DNA of 64,000 nt, from positions 13,597,991 through 13,661,990 of the forward strand of contig CM067062.1 in the NCBI GenBank assembly GCA_033980235.1, given 5' to 3'. The notes beneath the pieces were generated by a model. The model worked only from the letters and a program-made list of their open reading frames with translations. It did no database searches and was not told where the DNA came from. Origin of the DNA: Diadema setosum. Its lineage: Eukaryota > Echinodermata > Echinoidea > Diadematoida > Diadematidae. This document shows positions 24,901 to 39,500 of this stretch, one piece after another. Within the stretch, counting starts at the first letter, position 1, and each line of letters opens with the position of its first letter. The position numbers were made by a program, and so were the translations under genes.

Positions 24901-26586
24901 AGAAGCCTTTTCAAATTGTGGCACTACATATGAAATTGCTTGTAACATCTTGTGCAAGATGTGTTCATCCCAGATCACTATATTTAGATTTTCAATCATC
25001 GTGTGTGCTGATTTATGGCAACTATGTACAAATTTGTAAGTACTACTGTGGTATTCAGTGTGTGTCAAGGTTTTCCACTTGTATTTTCTTCGCAGGAGTG
25101 AAGAGAAGTGTCTTGTAGACAGTCAGTTGGTCAGCCTACTGGACAGACTCTGCAGTCTTGGTCACTCGGTCGGTCAGCCCTCACGACCTGAGACGCAATC
25201 CAGTGGTCAGAGAGTGTCTGCCCTAGCCTGGGCAGGATTTCAGGTGAGACAAACAGTGCCACTCCTCAAAAGCTCATTTCATGAATAATGCAGCAGAACA
25301 TTGCTCATGAATATTCATGAGAACTTATCAGTCGAGCAGGGGAAAAACAGTAGTCTTTCTGAGAGATCTATGTTCGATGAAGTCACACTGAAGATGGCTT
25401 TTTGCAATATTTTGTTTCCTAGCAGTTTGATGAGTGCCTTTGTTTGTGCCAAGTTAGACATAGGGGAAGAATGATAAGAAAAGCAGTTTGAATAAATAAA
25501 AGGCCCTCATAGCCCTGTAGGCAGCTTATTACTACATTTGAAATGCAAAACAGGGTTTGTTTGTTTTTATTTGTTTTTTGTCTCAAGATCTTGTAAGATG
25601 AAATTATTGTTTTTGTTTTTAGTTTTTGTGTGTTTTTTATGTATGGACAATGTGCTACAGAATCACTGCAAGGACTACATACATGTATTGCATTAGCATG
25701 GGGAGGTGAAGGTAATTTAGCAGTGTCAGAATGAGAAAATGCATTATCGGTTTTAGGGAGAAAAGTTTAAGATTTTCCGTCTTTGAGATGATATTCAGGA
25801 CATTTGTGTAAGAGGAAGCGACATTTTTTCAAGTTGCTCATTTTTGCAAATCTCACCACAAATGGCAGTGGACTCACAAGATTCAAGGGAAAAAAAACCT
25901 GCAAAATATACCACTCTTACAGAACTTTGTGATAATGCACACTCAGTGATTGTGTAGGAGAGATTATTTGAATCGTATTGCACAGGGCAGGATATGATTG
26001 TTGTATTACATTGCTCATCTATTCCTGTTTTTATCAGGTCCTTGCAAATCGATGTGTGTCATGGGAGACAGATGACATATCCCACAATGCACTGGGACAT
26101 GCTGGACTTGCCCGCCAGGTGTCGCTGCTGCTGACCAATCATCTTGCGCGTGCCACGGAGACCTGTGGTAATGAAGCGGCGGGCAGCGAAGCCCTTCAAG
26201 AGGTTCTTAGTCTACTCAACAACTTATCAAGGTGATGAAACTTTGCAACCACTGTATGTGCTCTTATACTCCTTTACAAATTTGTGTATACAATGTATGT
26301 GTATGTTTGCGTATACTAGGCACATTTAATTTCTATAGCTAATGTTACAGGCAGTCTGCTCAATAATATCAAGATGACAGATATTCTGAAAAACTGAACA
26401 TGTACTCTCCTGTGTGCTCTTACATTTGTGTGTGTGATACTGTCTGTATAATTTCCATATGTGTGTACTCGTATAACCTCAATATATTGAAATGTTTCTC
26501 AAACTACTTGAATCTCTAATGGGTACAAGAAAAAAAAAAAGTGCTTGTCCATATGCATTTCTCACTATTGGCCGTTTTCGATGTAT

Positions 26587-26618
<32 letters not shown>

Positions 26619-29600
26619 TTAGTGCAATAGGGAGTCTTATATACTTCCTTTTTTAAAAGCAAGAGTAATTCTTATCAAAATCCTTCAATTTGATTTTGTC
26701 TGTTGTTTTGGAGGTTTTTTTTTGCTTATAACTTGAAATTGTTTTAGAAATCTGGTGACATACACTCTCCAGACAAAATTATTTAGACAGACTGTCTTAG
26801 TATCCCTCCATCCATGTGTGTGCAGGAGTCGCATGGGGCGTGCCATCCTCAGCCAGCCAGCCTGCGTCTCCAAGCTCCTATCTCTCCTCCTGGACCAGCG
26901 CCCCTCCCCCAAACTGGTCCTCATCATCCTCCAGCTCTGTCGCGTGGCTTTGCCCCTCATGAGCGCTCAAGACTGTGCCCATGTACGCCTACCGGTGTGG
27001 GGGTTGGAGCTGGCCACACCCGGCACCAGCGCGATTTCCGACGGGGGAGATGGGACGTCAGTTGCCGACGGCGATCCACCGGCCCGCATCGCCAGCCTTC
27101 TCCTGGCTAAGCTTGGAGACTGTGTGGTGCCAGGTGAGCTGGTTCAAAATGCTATTTTGATGTCCTGCCTGTTTGCTGAAAAAAAAAAATGTCTTTTGAG
27201 AGTTTAGAATTCCATTACAACTTTGTCCCAGTATCTGGAAGGGGTTAACAGTGTTTCCCCTTTCATCCAAGAATGGACAGAGTCACAAATAGTTTGTAAA
27301 AGGCTCATTTTATGTATGAAAAAGGTGTAATGTGTTAATGTGATCCTCAAATGCATTTACACAGTAAAGACTCTTGTACAAAGTGCAGCTTTGATTTTAG
27401 ATCAGAATCATAAGTACACTAGTGGAGATACGTTTCTTGGATCTTCAAGTTAAATGAAATGTGTAAGTTGTGACAATTTAACCAACCAAATCTTGCCACG
27501 CGTTGCATTTTCTTCTGATGCCTTGGAAACTGAAACCTTTCCTCACAACTCTCTTCCCCCTTTGTATCCTTCAAAGGATGCCAGACCATGCTGGCCCCGG
27601 AGCAGCTCGGTCACTTCCCGTCCGGTGGCTTTGTGCCCAGCCGGGAGGATGACCTCGAGGACCAGGATGGCAGACTGTCCGTCTTTCTCCACAAGAGGGA
27701 GGACCAGACCTCAAGGGAGGTGATCCAGGCACTGCTCAGGTGAGGACCAGGGAGGAATGGGACCAGGGGGGAATGGGTCTAGCTGTAGCAGGTGTATATT
27801 ATCATTGAATGCCCCAAAATACTACCAAAAATGAATGAGGAAACACTATTTGCCAGAATGAACAAAGGTGGTTTAAATCAAGTCTATGGTTTAGATTTAG
27901 TCCATGGACTAGAACGAGTGTCAGTTATCTGTACCTTTCACATGTGCATGTTAGAGCAGATGCATTTGTTATTGGATGTCTATTGGCATAATGGATCTGT
28001 CAAGCACATTTACGAAGATGATATTTCCATAATTCATGAACTAAATTTTAACTGCCTTGATAGATTGCCGCCGACAGGTATTTTGAAAAGGATGGGGAAT
28101 GCTATACATAGCTCCTGCATAACATCTTTGGGTAGAGGACGTCTTGAAAGAGATTTTGACTAAATTGATCTTTGGCTAGTCACTCTCGTGGAATCTCTGG
28201 TCTCTTGACATAATATACAGGCTGAAAATGCTGTTTTTACTTATTTGTGTGGCACCAGAAAGGTGGTAGATTTACACAGTGTACAAACACCTCTGTTCAA
28301 TTTGATAATGGTCTAAATGTAACACTTGTATCACAGCCAAACAATTGAATTATCCATGGTTTACATGATAAAGAGAAAACATTAAAATGGATTTCAACAC
28401 AAGTTTGACAGACATACCCTCATTTATAAACACTGTGACACAGGCACACATACAAACACATATACACAAATACACACCAGCGATATATACCCAATGACAC
28501 CTTTCTCTGAGTGAAAGAAATTGCAGAATTTCAAGAGTTGTGCTTGTAGGTTATAATCCTTGATACGTTAGGACAAGGACTGGTGTGAATGAATGATACT
28601 TGCAGTTTGGTATGTATTGTGTATTACGTGTACACAATATTAATGCTGAATATTTATCTGACATTGATATGCAGACAGTATCTCACTTACTTGACTTAGA
28701 AAACAGTGCATTAACTGGTAAAGATTTATGATGCATTTCTCTTTTGGTCTAAACAGCTCGGAGGGCCGACCATTCCGTCTGGGGAGCGGTGCAAACATGG
28801 AAAAGGTCTTGCGAATGGATCGCAATATGCATACTGTAAGGAGGGTCCTTTTTTATGCCTCCGCAACGAAGTGGCCGGAGGCATTATGTTTTCGGGTCGT
28901 CCGTCCGTCCGTCCGTCCGTCCGTCCGTCCGTACGTCCGTCCGTCCCGTTTTGTTTTTGTCGATATCTCAAGAACCGTGTGGTGGTTTTACATCAAACTT
29001 GGTATGAGGGTATATCCTTGGGGGATAATACTTTGTGTGGATTTTAGGGTCACAGGGTCAAAGGTCAAAGGTCACAGGTTATTTTGTGAAAAAAAATTGA
29101 AATTCCACATATTTCTCCATATCTCGCAGATGGTTCAAGGTATCTTCATAGAACTTAGTATATATGCTTGTACCGATGGGCAGTGATTATCTAGGGAAGT
29201 TGGGGGTCATGGGTCAAAGGTCAGGGGGTCAAAGGTCAAGGTCAACTCCTCAAAATATAACTACTTTCCTTAAAATGCAATATGCCTGAAGGTTTTTTTG
29301 TTTTTTTTTTAATCTGGATGTATGGCATGTATTACCCAATATATATTTTTTGGGAAGTTTTTTGCCAAAAGGTCAAAGGTCAAAGGTCAAGTGAAAGTGC
29401 TAAATTGCACTTTTTCCTCCATATCTCGAAAGTAACTCAAGGTATCATCGTGAAACTTACATATTTATGCATGTTCTACCTAACAGTGATTCTCTGTGGA
29501 ACTGTGAGGTCAACGGTCAAAGACCAGGTTTAGATAATGCTATTTTCCCATTTGATACTGAAATTATACTTTTTCTCAATACCTTGAAAATTACTCAAAG

Positions 29601-32600
29601 CATAAACTTTATAAAAGGGTCAAAAGTCAAGTAGAAATCATTAGTTCCCCAAATACCTGCACTCTGACATTTGAATAATTCATCCAATTGAACCTAGTTC
29701 TAGGAAAGTGAACATTCAGCACATTTGTGGCAAACCTGTCATTTTAATATTTTGCCAATTGTGTGAAACTGTCATCACACATTGTCAAGACATTGTACTA
29801 TAGACCTATTAGGAGAACCATGCATGATGGCGGAGGCATATCAGTCGCCGTAGCGATATATCTAGTTTTTCATTCATTGATGTTTTTCTGCAAAACTGCT
29901 CAATTATATTATGTAATATGATAAAAAAAAATATCCAGAAAAAGCAATCTTCCCTTTAGCTTTATCATGCTTAAAGGGATGGTATAGTATCGGTGGAGAT
30001 GAGGGTTGGGCTTTTAACTTTTTGCGAGATACCAAGAAACCATGTATGAAATAGTACAGACCATACCATTCTAAGAGTAAATTCAAAGTTTATTTGATGA
30101 AAATCAGTTTTGGAACAACTGAGAAATCCAAAAACAAAGTAAAACGAAGCGATCATAATAAAAGGTGGGTCCCACCTTTTGCTACGATTGCTCTATTTTG
30201 AATATCTCAGCCATTTCAAATTCAATTTTCATCAAATAAACGTTGAATTCCTCTTGGAATTACATGCTCTTTCATATTTCTTACGTAGTTTTTCATTATC
30301 TCACCGAAAAATGTTAGAAAGAGAAGTTAGGTTTCATCCAAAACAATATGATCCCTTTACTGCCGTCTCATCGCATAAGTCTGTAGAGCAAATCCCAATT
30401 GACAATATGTGACGATTTCCTAGATGCTTGTCACCTTCCAATCAAATTAATGTCACGTTTCATAATAAATCTATCTGAACAAAAACTATATGTAATAAGA
30501 CATGAAAACCATTCCATCATTGACCTGTTCATCACTCCTATCGGTGTTTATCAGTGTACATGTATTTAGTAATAATAATTGATTATGATAGAAATGTGCT
30601 GTGCATGGCTGTAATGTCAAATGTCAACAAAATGTGAACAAATGTGTCAAAGTTATGAAAAAACTTTTGGAAGAATACATGTATAATACCCACAGTTGTC
30701 AGAAGCCTTCCAAAGTTTAGTCCCAATGGCCTTTGATTCGCAGACGGGTAAGGCTGAACTCTTCACCGAAGATGCGGCCACAGCCATCCAGAAGGCAGGC
30801 AAGCTGGCCCAGTCTGGTTTCATCGTTAGCGTCGGTGCCCCAGTGGAGGTTGCCGACCCAGAGAACAGCAACAAAGAGAAGTTGAAGCTGACTGCTGAAG
30901 CAGTCTGTCGGGAGAAGAATGCTGAGCTAGCCAGGTGAGCTGAGGAGTTGGATTTGTAGACTTTTTCCCAACCAATATTTAGTGTGTGAACATGCCACAC
31001 AGTTTCAAAATATTTCAAGATGCAAGAGTATCTTTGTATTTGTTGTGTGAAAGTTGTGAATGGTGATGTAAATGAGGAAGAGAACGTCTTTTTATCTTCA
31101 CTGTCTTTTTATTCTTTCTTGTATGAAAATGCAAGCATAGAAAAGTTTATTACACTACAGTCAGTTTTTGGCAAATATTCCTGATTTCTTGTGGCAAGAT
31201 ATCCAGATTTTTTTTTTTTCTGTAAGATGATGATAATTGTGAAGATGTATCAAACTATTATGGAATGCAGAAGAATATGGTTTTGTTGTTCCCTGTCACA
31301 AGTACGAAAGTGCTTGTGACTGTTCTCCACTGTGACTGAGGAATAAAGGCTCATGTATTATGATTTTAACAGCATAGCTTTCCAAGAAAATAAAATCTGA
31401 TTCGATGAATTCACATGGAAATGCAATAAATTCACACTGACACCGTGCATTTTCTAATGTGACCTCCCAGAACTGACCCCGTGCGACCTTTCATCAGTGG
31501 GCACGTTGCCAACAGCATGGCCTCGGAGGTCATCGCCCTGATGCACAGCCTCCTGACGGCACCGGAGTCAAACACGGCCGAGATCTGGGCATCAGCTGTG
31601 GAGAGGGTAGGTCAATGTTCTCCCCTTGCCTTGGTTATCGGGCCAATAGCCCCATGAGCTTGTGAGCAGAGTACAAAGTCTGAAGTTCTTTGAACTTGCG
31701 ATCTGTTTTGAGTATATGGCTGAGTGAACTTCTGTACTAAGTTCCTTGTGATCACGAATGTTTTTGTTACGGGTGTTATTCTATGCCTAGTAGGGTGCCA
31801 AAGTCCCTCAAGTGGCATGTTTTCTTGAAATGTGGCGGTGATTTTTTTTTTCTTCAGGAATATGTTAGCTATGTGTGAATTGAGTAGAAGAATATTCAAG
31901 AATGTTTGATGTTTTTGGGGCTTCATGTCCCTGTGGAGACACATTTTGTACCTGCTGCCAGTCACTCAGCAGGAGTTAGAGAATTTCTCTTTGTGCACAA
32001 ATCATCATTAAGATGCAGTGATAGAGCAATGACAAGGTTTAAAATTCACCCCTATGGGAAGGGTGCACAGTAACCCCCATCTCCTCTCCCCCCCCCCCCC
32101 CCCCCCTCCACATTGTTGTGGTAAGTTTTGCAGAATCTGAAATTTCCCATTTATGACTTCGTTTTGTCCGACTCTTGCATGCAATTTTTGATGCTCAGAT
32201 TTTGTTGTGATTGGCATGAAAATTTTGTTGTGATTGACTGTGCTGATAGGATCCTTATTTCTAGATACTAGGGTACTCCAGATACTGTAAAAACTACGGC
32301 TGGTGAGCGTACATGTGGTTTCTCATTTTGTGGGCCAAGGGCGTGGAATACCTTGCCAAAGGAACTCTGCTCTTCACCCTTGGTTTTAATATTCAAGAAG
32401 GATTTGAAAAGTTCTTACTTTCTTTTTGATTTTGTCATTGGGATGAATTTGAATGTAAAGCACATTCATCAGTTTATTGGAAATGTACTGTAACAAGACT
32501 ATTTATTATCATCATTATATTAGATGGTGCAGTAATCACCCCACTATTCCCAGTCTGTCACAGACAATCTGTAAAATCCCAGTTTGGGAAGAGTTATAAG

Positions 32601-35600
32601 ATAAGTTATAAGTTTACACCAGATTTGTGGTAAGTATGTCATTTCGTTTCTCTTTCCCTGTGTCCTTGGTAGGTCCTGTCACATGCCCTGGACCAGGTAC
32701 CAGCAATTGTCTCTTCTCAGTCCAGTCACTTGGCCCTCCTGGCCTCCCAGCCCCAGGGCTCGTCCGTTGATCAACTCCTCTCCACATGTCGCCAAGTGGT
32801 GGCAGCATTCTGCGCACTTGGCGGCTTTCAGGATTGTGTCAAGACGGGAGCTACGGCAGAGGTACTTATTTTCTCCGCAACCATTATAAAACAGACTTTT
32901 AAAAAAATCTGAACTAATTAAATATATATGTCATCATGTACACATATGACATATTCTTGACACAATTCGCCGACACTACATATTGATTTAAAAAAAAGAA
33001 AATGTTGTTGTTGACTACGTCCTTAATCAAAAGAAGCAATATTTTGATGTGGCAAGTTTTTAAAATGGTAAGTTTTCAAATTCTTATAACAGTGAAACTG
33101 GATGTTACTCTGGCTCTCTGTCATTCCATTTGTACTTTTTTTTATTGCAATTCCTCAACTTTGTGCAGTTTGTAGACAAACAGTACCTTTTCCCAGTTCT
33201 GCTTTTTTTGAAGGGTAAATTAACCCTATGAGGTCGGGCTGATTTTGCTATAATACGCATTTCCCATACTAGACACTTGCCCGAGTATACTCAGGAGTCG
33301 TTCTCAATGGGTTAAAGTAAAATGCAATCTCTCATGAGTGTCCTACTTACCTATTTGCAGAGTTCATGACTCATTTGTTTACTGCATTCCAAACTCCAGG
33401 TGCATAATGTACATTCCCCCACCCCACCCTGTTTGTACCTAAGGAAATGCCAAACAAATAGAGTATCAGTGTAGATTGCAGTCACCCCTTGGACAAAGAA
33501 AATCAATAATATTGATTTGTAACTCCTCATTCTTTTGTTTTGAAGAATTTTACTATGACTGTTACTTTTATGACCACCTGTTAAATTGTTTTCTCATTGT
33601 CAAGGGGTGAAAGAAATATACAACTTTGTTTTCTACATATTTGACAAACAGCTTTCTGAGGGAAAGTTTGAAGGCTAATAAACTTATATGTGTAAGAGGT
33701 CAACAACTTAGCCAGAGCTTCTCACAGTCACCCTATTATTGATGGTAGGCTAAGGCAAATTAGCTTTTCACTATGAGTTGCATACATGTTGTGCTTACTA
33801 TCGATGATGGTACTCATTGTTTGCCAGCATTAATGATATGTGGAAGTGCAGTGCACTTTGCTCAATTATCCCCATTTCAGGCATAGTATGTATACCGAGC
33901 ATGTGCGCAAAACCTCCCTGATATTAGCACAGTAATTACAAGTGTTCATTTACCCGAAGTAATTCAGCACCCACAGACATCAAGCTTAACAGTGGGCTTA
34001 TTGTTAACTGTATTTACATGGACCCACTAATGACAGTGCTTCTCAGGGGGTGCCCTCATCATAGAGCTACGCACATCCTAACCGCAAGATTTCTTGTGGG
34101 AAGGAGCCTAGGGATAATTTTAAGTTACATCTGTAGCTAACTGCGACTTATGTTCACACGGTACCTAGCTTTATTTAGGGACCCTTTAGGCTCCACAGTC
34201 ATCAAAGTTAATGAACTCCAAGTTGATTTAAAGTTCAGACAGCTCTTTTGTGTACCTGACTATGAACTGTGTATTGCATGAACAGGAATGCCAGGCAAAC
34301 AGAGTATTGATGTAGATTGCAGTCACACCTCAGGCATAAAAAATCAATAATATGGATTTTTTTTTTTTAGCTCCTCTTTCTATTGTTGTGAAGAAATTGA
34401 CCATGTATTTGTAATTTTTATAACCACCTGTTCATTTGTTTTCTTATTGTCTTTCTGAAAGAAATATACAACTTTGTTTTTTACATATTTGACAAACAAC
34501 TTTCTCAGGCAAAGTTTGCAAATTATTGATCTGACATGTGTAAGAGGTCAGCAACTTTCATTGAATCAAAGACAGGACCAATTTTATACCACAAAAATAA
34601 TGTCTTTAAGATGTGCCTGTATGGTACATTTAGGGTGCCTTTGTTCGTTCATAGTTTGTACTCTTCTTTGTATTCACCATAACAGAATTATCAGACTGCT
34701 TGCTACCAAATTTCTTCTACTTTTCACTTCTTTGATCCTGACATTGCTACTGAATGAGTGTGTTGGGTGTGCGCTGTGTGTATGATGAGAATGTGGTGTG
34801 TGTGTGCATAGTGTAGGGCTGATAAGCTTTGTGTGTGTGTGTGTATTTTTTATGCCTCCGCTACGAAGTGGCCGGAGGCATTATGTTTTCGGGTCGTCCG
34901 TCCGTCCGTCCGTCCGTCCGTACGTACGTCCGTACGTACGTCCGTCCATACGTCCGTCCGTCCCGTTTTGTTTTTGTCGATATCTCAAGAACCGTGTGGT
35001 GGTTTTACATCAAACTTGGTATGAGGGTATATCCTTGGGGGATAATACTTTGTGTGGATTTTAGGGTCACAGGGTCAAAGGTCAAAGGTCACAGATTATT
35101 TTGTGAAAAAAAATTTGAAATTTCATGTTTTTCTCCATATCTCGCAAATGGTTCAAGTTATCTTCATGGAACTTAGCATATATGCTTGTACCGATGGGCA
35201 GTGATTATCTAGGGAAGTTGGTGGTCATGGGTCAAAGGTCAGGGGGGTCAAAGGTCAAGGTCAACTCCTTAAAATATCACTACTTTCCTTAAAATGCAAT
35301 ATGCCTGAAGGTTTTTTTTTAAAAACTTGATGTATGGCATGTATTACCCAATATATATTTTTTGGGAAGTTTCTTGCCAAAAGGTTAAAGGTCAAAAGGT
35401 AAAAGGTCAAGTGAAAGTGCTAAATTGCACTTTTTCCTCCATATCTCGAAAGTAACTCAAGGTATCATCATGAAACTTACATATTTATGCATGTTCAACC
35501 TAACAGTGATTCTCTTTGGAACTGTGAGGTCAAAGGTCAAAGGCCAGGTTTAGATAATGCTATTTTCCCATTTGATACTGAAATTATACTTTTTCTCAAT

Positions 35601-36442
35601 ACCTTGAAAATTACTCAATGCATAAACTTATAAAAGGGTCAAAAGTCAAGTAAAAATCATCAGTTCCCCAAATACCTGCACTCTGACACTTTAATCATTC
35701 ATCCAATTGAACCTAGTTCTAGGAAAGTGAACATTCAGCACATTTGTGTCAAACCTGTCATTTTAATATTTTGCCAATTGTGTGAAACTGTCATCACACA
35801 TTGTCAAGACATTGTACTATAGACCTAGGAGAACCATGCATTATGGCGGAGGCATATCAGTAGCCATATCTAGTTTGTTTTCATTTTCATTTTTTTTGCA
35901 CAATATGCTATTTAGCAACTGTATTTTGTATAATTTTGTTTTGGGCCCCAACAACAAGCACCAGATGCTTCAAAGGGGTCCCGGCATTAATTTCCATAAT
36001 ATGTGCATGTATGTTTCTACACATTGCTTTTGTTTTTATTGTGTACATAATGTACTTTTGATTTATTTTGTGCCGAATAAATTGAATTGAATTGAATTGA
36101 AAATTATCAGAAAATACAAGAGACTGAATGCAAAGGTCTCTAATAGGTCCAGACAGCTGAGATTTTGAACAACTGTTTAAAACAAAGTTGAATTTAAGAT
36201 TGCTACTTCTGCGGAGGCATACAAAATTCATGTGTTCACAACTTGGTGTTTGCAGTTTCATGCTTCATATCTTTGTGATTGCATTATGCAGTGTGTGGCT
36301 GGGTAATTGTTGACCAATTTTTGTTTTTCTTGTTGGTTTTCCAGTGACACAACTGGACATTAAAGGTCTCATGTAATTTTTCAGTTGCAGCAGGAAATGA
36401 AGTTAGTGAGAAATAATTTGCCATGGAAAAAAAAAAAAACCA

Positions 36443-36526
<84 letters not shown>

Positions 36527-39500
36527 ACCAAAAAATGCTCAATTCTTTCTCCTGTCTGAGCTAAGTTCATTTGAGTTGAAATGCATGACCCTTTGCTCAC
36601 AAAAATATTTTTGATGTGTGCCCAGATTGTTGGTGAGGGATGTGCTCCCATTGAGGTCCAGGTTTTGACCATCTCAGAGCATCAGGGTGTGGCATCCGTC
36701 TCCGTCAAGGATGCCGATGTTCCCAAGATCAGCAACCCAATGGATGTCTCCGTGGCCCGACTCCAACCTCCCAAAAATATAGTAAGATAATTTTTTTTTT
36801 TTTAAACGTAAAAGAAATTGAAACAGTTTAGCATTCTCACCTCCTTTATGCTTCTGACCTTCAATATTTATCAACAACCCATGCCTAACCCAATTGATTT
36901 TGCTTTTCAGTATACCATTTGTAAGTGTGTCAGTCATGAAATTCATTGAAAAGAGATTGTTACTATACCTTCGGAATAATGAATATCAGTTGCCATTGAG
37001 CTACATTAATATCATAGTGAAACAAACAATACATTGTAGGTTGCAAAAATCATTGGTATTTTAATGTCTCTAACACAATGACATCATCCACATCCTTATG
37101 AATGGAATGCCCTCAACTGTACAAGAAAAATAGCATGTAGAAAATACATTTCTTGGTCTTGTATTTTCTGCTCCATCTAACTGACTCTACATCTCTTTTC
37201 ACCTGTCCCAAAGGTGCTTCCGCTGCAGCAGCTGTCGATCACAGAAAAGCTGGTCTCAGCCCTCCACAGCTTACTGCTACCACCAGAGGGGAAAGGGGCG
37301 TGTCCCATGCTAGTGCCTCTCCCGGCTGTTGGTGATGGGAACAGCCAGGCCATGGCAACTTGCAGGGTCTTGGCTGAGATCAGTAGCAGGTACGGGTATG
37401 AGGTCATTGTAACAGCCTCGTCTATTTCTATGGTTGAACAGGTTTTATCATTAAAAATCTCACCAATTCAAATTTCTGTCTGTTATCTGAATCTTGTGCC
37501 CCACAAAAGTGTCTTTCTGCTTGTAGAATAGTTGGATTCTATTAACATTGTATATTCATCTCAAGGTCATGAGATTTTTATGCACTTCTTATTATGCTGT
37601 TGTTTACTAGAAATATTCTTCCATTATATTTTGTGTCATGATTGTTGTTAAGAATAAAAGTGAATTGATTGGATTTGCACAAAAGAAAGTAACTGCATAA
37701 ATGTTATACATAATATTCAGAATAACTTTCCACTATCACAGCGCCATTTCCTGCATTTGTAAATAGGTGCAATGTACTGCCGTATTTTCATCTGAGTATG
37801 AAACCCTAGCAGAGAGTAAATACTGTAGTTGAACATTCATGGCATTTCCGTAGAGTAATGTTGGATCTGAACTCCTGTGAAGTTTGAAAGCCTCGCAGAA
37901 AGTTCCTGTGGTGAGCTAGCGTTATCACACTGTAATTTTTTGTCTTTGTGTGTGGTTGTTTTCTCCATGCGACAGAGCATGCGCTGTCCTGGCCCACCAC
38001 ATGACAGATCAGGCCTTTGCCAACGAGTTTGTGCGGCAGACCAACCTGCCACTGGAGGTGCTCAAGTCGCTCTCCCAGCAGTGTGGGACCGGGGAGAGGC
38101 AGCCAGTGGTGGCGGCCCAGTGCGAGAGGCTGCGCATGCTGTACCGCGACTGCGCCAGACCCCCTACCCCACCAGCCAAGCAGACGTCTTCTAGCGTGAG
38201 TCACTTTTCATGTCATCATCTTCGTCTTCTAACATTATTCTTACATTTTTCATCTTGCATTCCTCTTTGTCTTCTTCTTCTTCTTCTTCTTCTTCTTCTT
38301 CTGCTTCTTCTGCTTCTTCTTTCCCTTCTTTTTGATGAGACACATTTTCAAAATTTTTTTATTCTTTGAGATGGTATTGATGTTTGTGCATCATAAAAGG
38401 AACAAAAGTGCAGTAATTCATTTACAAGTGGTTCACGAAGAAAAAAGTCAAAATTAAGGTGTAGTATTTATCTGCAACAGTCCCTTCTCAATATGGCTGT
38501 CATAATCAGTGTGTATTTGGAGTGTTTGAAGGCTTCTGTTGGCTCTTTGTCTGCAGGATGTACACTGCATGTTTTTCCATTAGACATCAAAATTGCTGGT
38601 ATTCTGAGTTGAAGTATATAGGGGATAGTTTACAAATAGATGCCTTCACTGGGGCAATTTATTTTGGGTGATGGCACAAATTCTTAGGAACTGTAATGGT
38701 ACATGTAGTAGCAGTTTATCAAGTGTACAGTAATGAAGCATTCACATAAACAAATAGAGCTCATGCTGCAATATAGCAGTATTGTTGAGTAATGATGATA
38801 CGAATGATAATGATGATGATAGGTTTGTTTCTTTTACAGAAACATGATCATTATAGTGAAATTATGAAAGATATTGTAATACTTTCTTACACCTACAATG
38901 ACAGAGGTTATGATGAATTTAGTAGACGATGCAGTATAATGCTTTTTCTTTCCCTCAGTGAAGAGTTCACACACTTGAGCACTACCAGTCACCATCTCAT
39001 TGTATCAAGACTGCAAAATAACACGTGCATGCCAATCTGACAGTACAATTTCCATTGCTTCACAGTTGCAGGATATGACCTTTGACCCTGCCAGAGCCTA
39101 TCCACCATCGAAGGCGTGTCTCTTTTCTCGATGCATGTCCTCCCTCACCTTCCTGGGTGACCCCACAACCTCAGGAGGACTGCCTGCAGGAGTCATGTGT
39201 TATGCCTCTCAGCCAGTTCCAAGTCAGGTGAGAGAGGATTCCAGACAGGATTATAGACAAGATTATAGATAGACAGATAAATGTACACAGTGTTGTACAT
39301 ACACACATACATACATACACCCTTTCAAACATACATACACAGACACACACACATACATGTACCATTTGCGCATGCTTGCATACATACAGTATATGATGCA
39401 TCACGCATTACCCTGGGGTACCGTAGTACCCGGGGTTACCGCATTGTGTAGCGCCACCTCACGTCCACTCCAGGACAGCTAGAGAAAAATGCATGCACTG

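Noticed and set aside
36061..36105. AATAAA as the HECTD4 polyadenylation signal
   Set aside because: It belongs to a LINE-like tail in an intron; coding exons continue to 60530.
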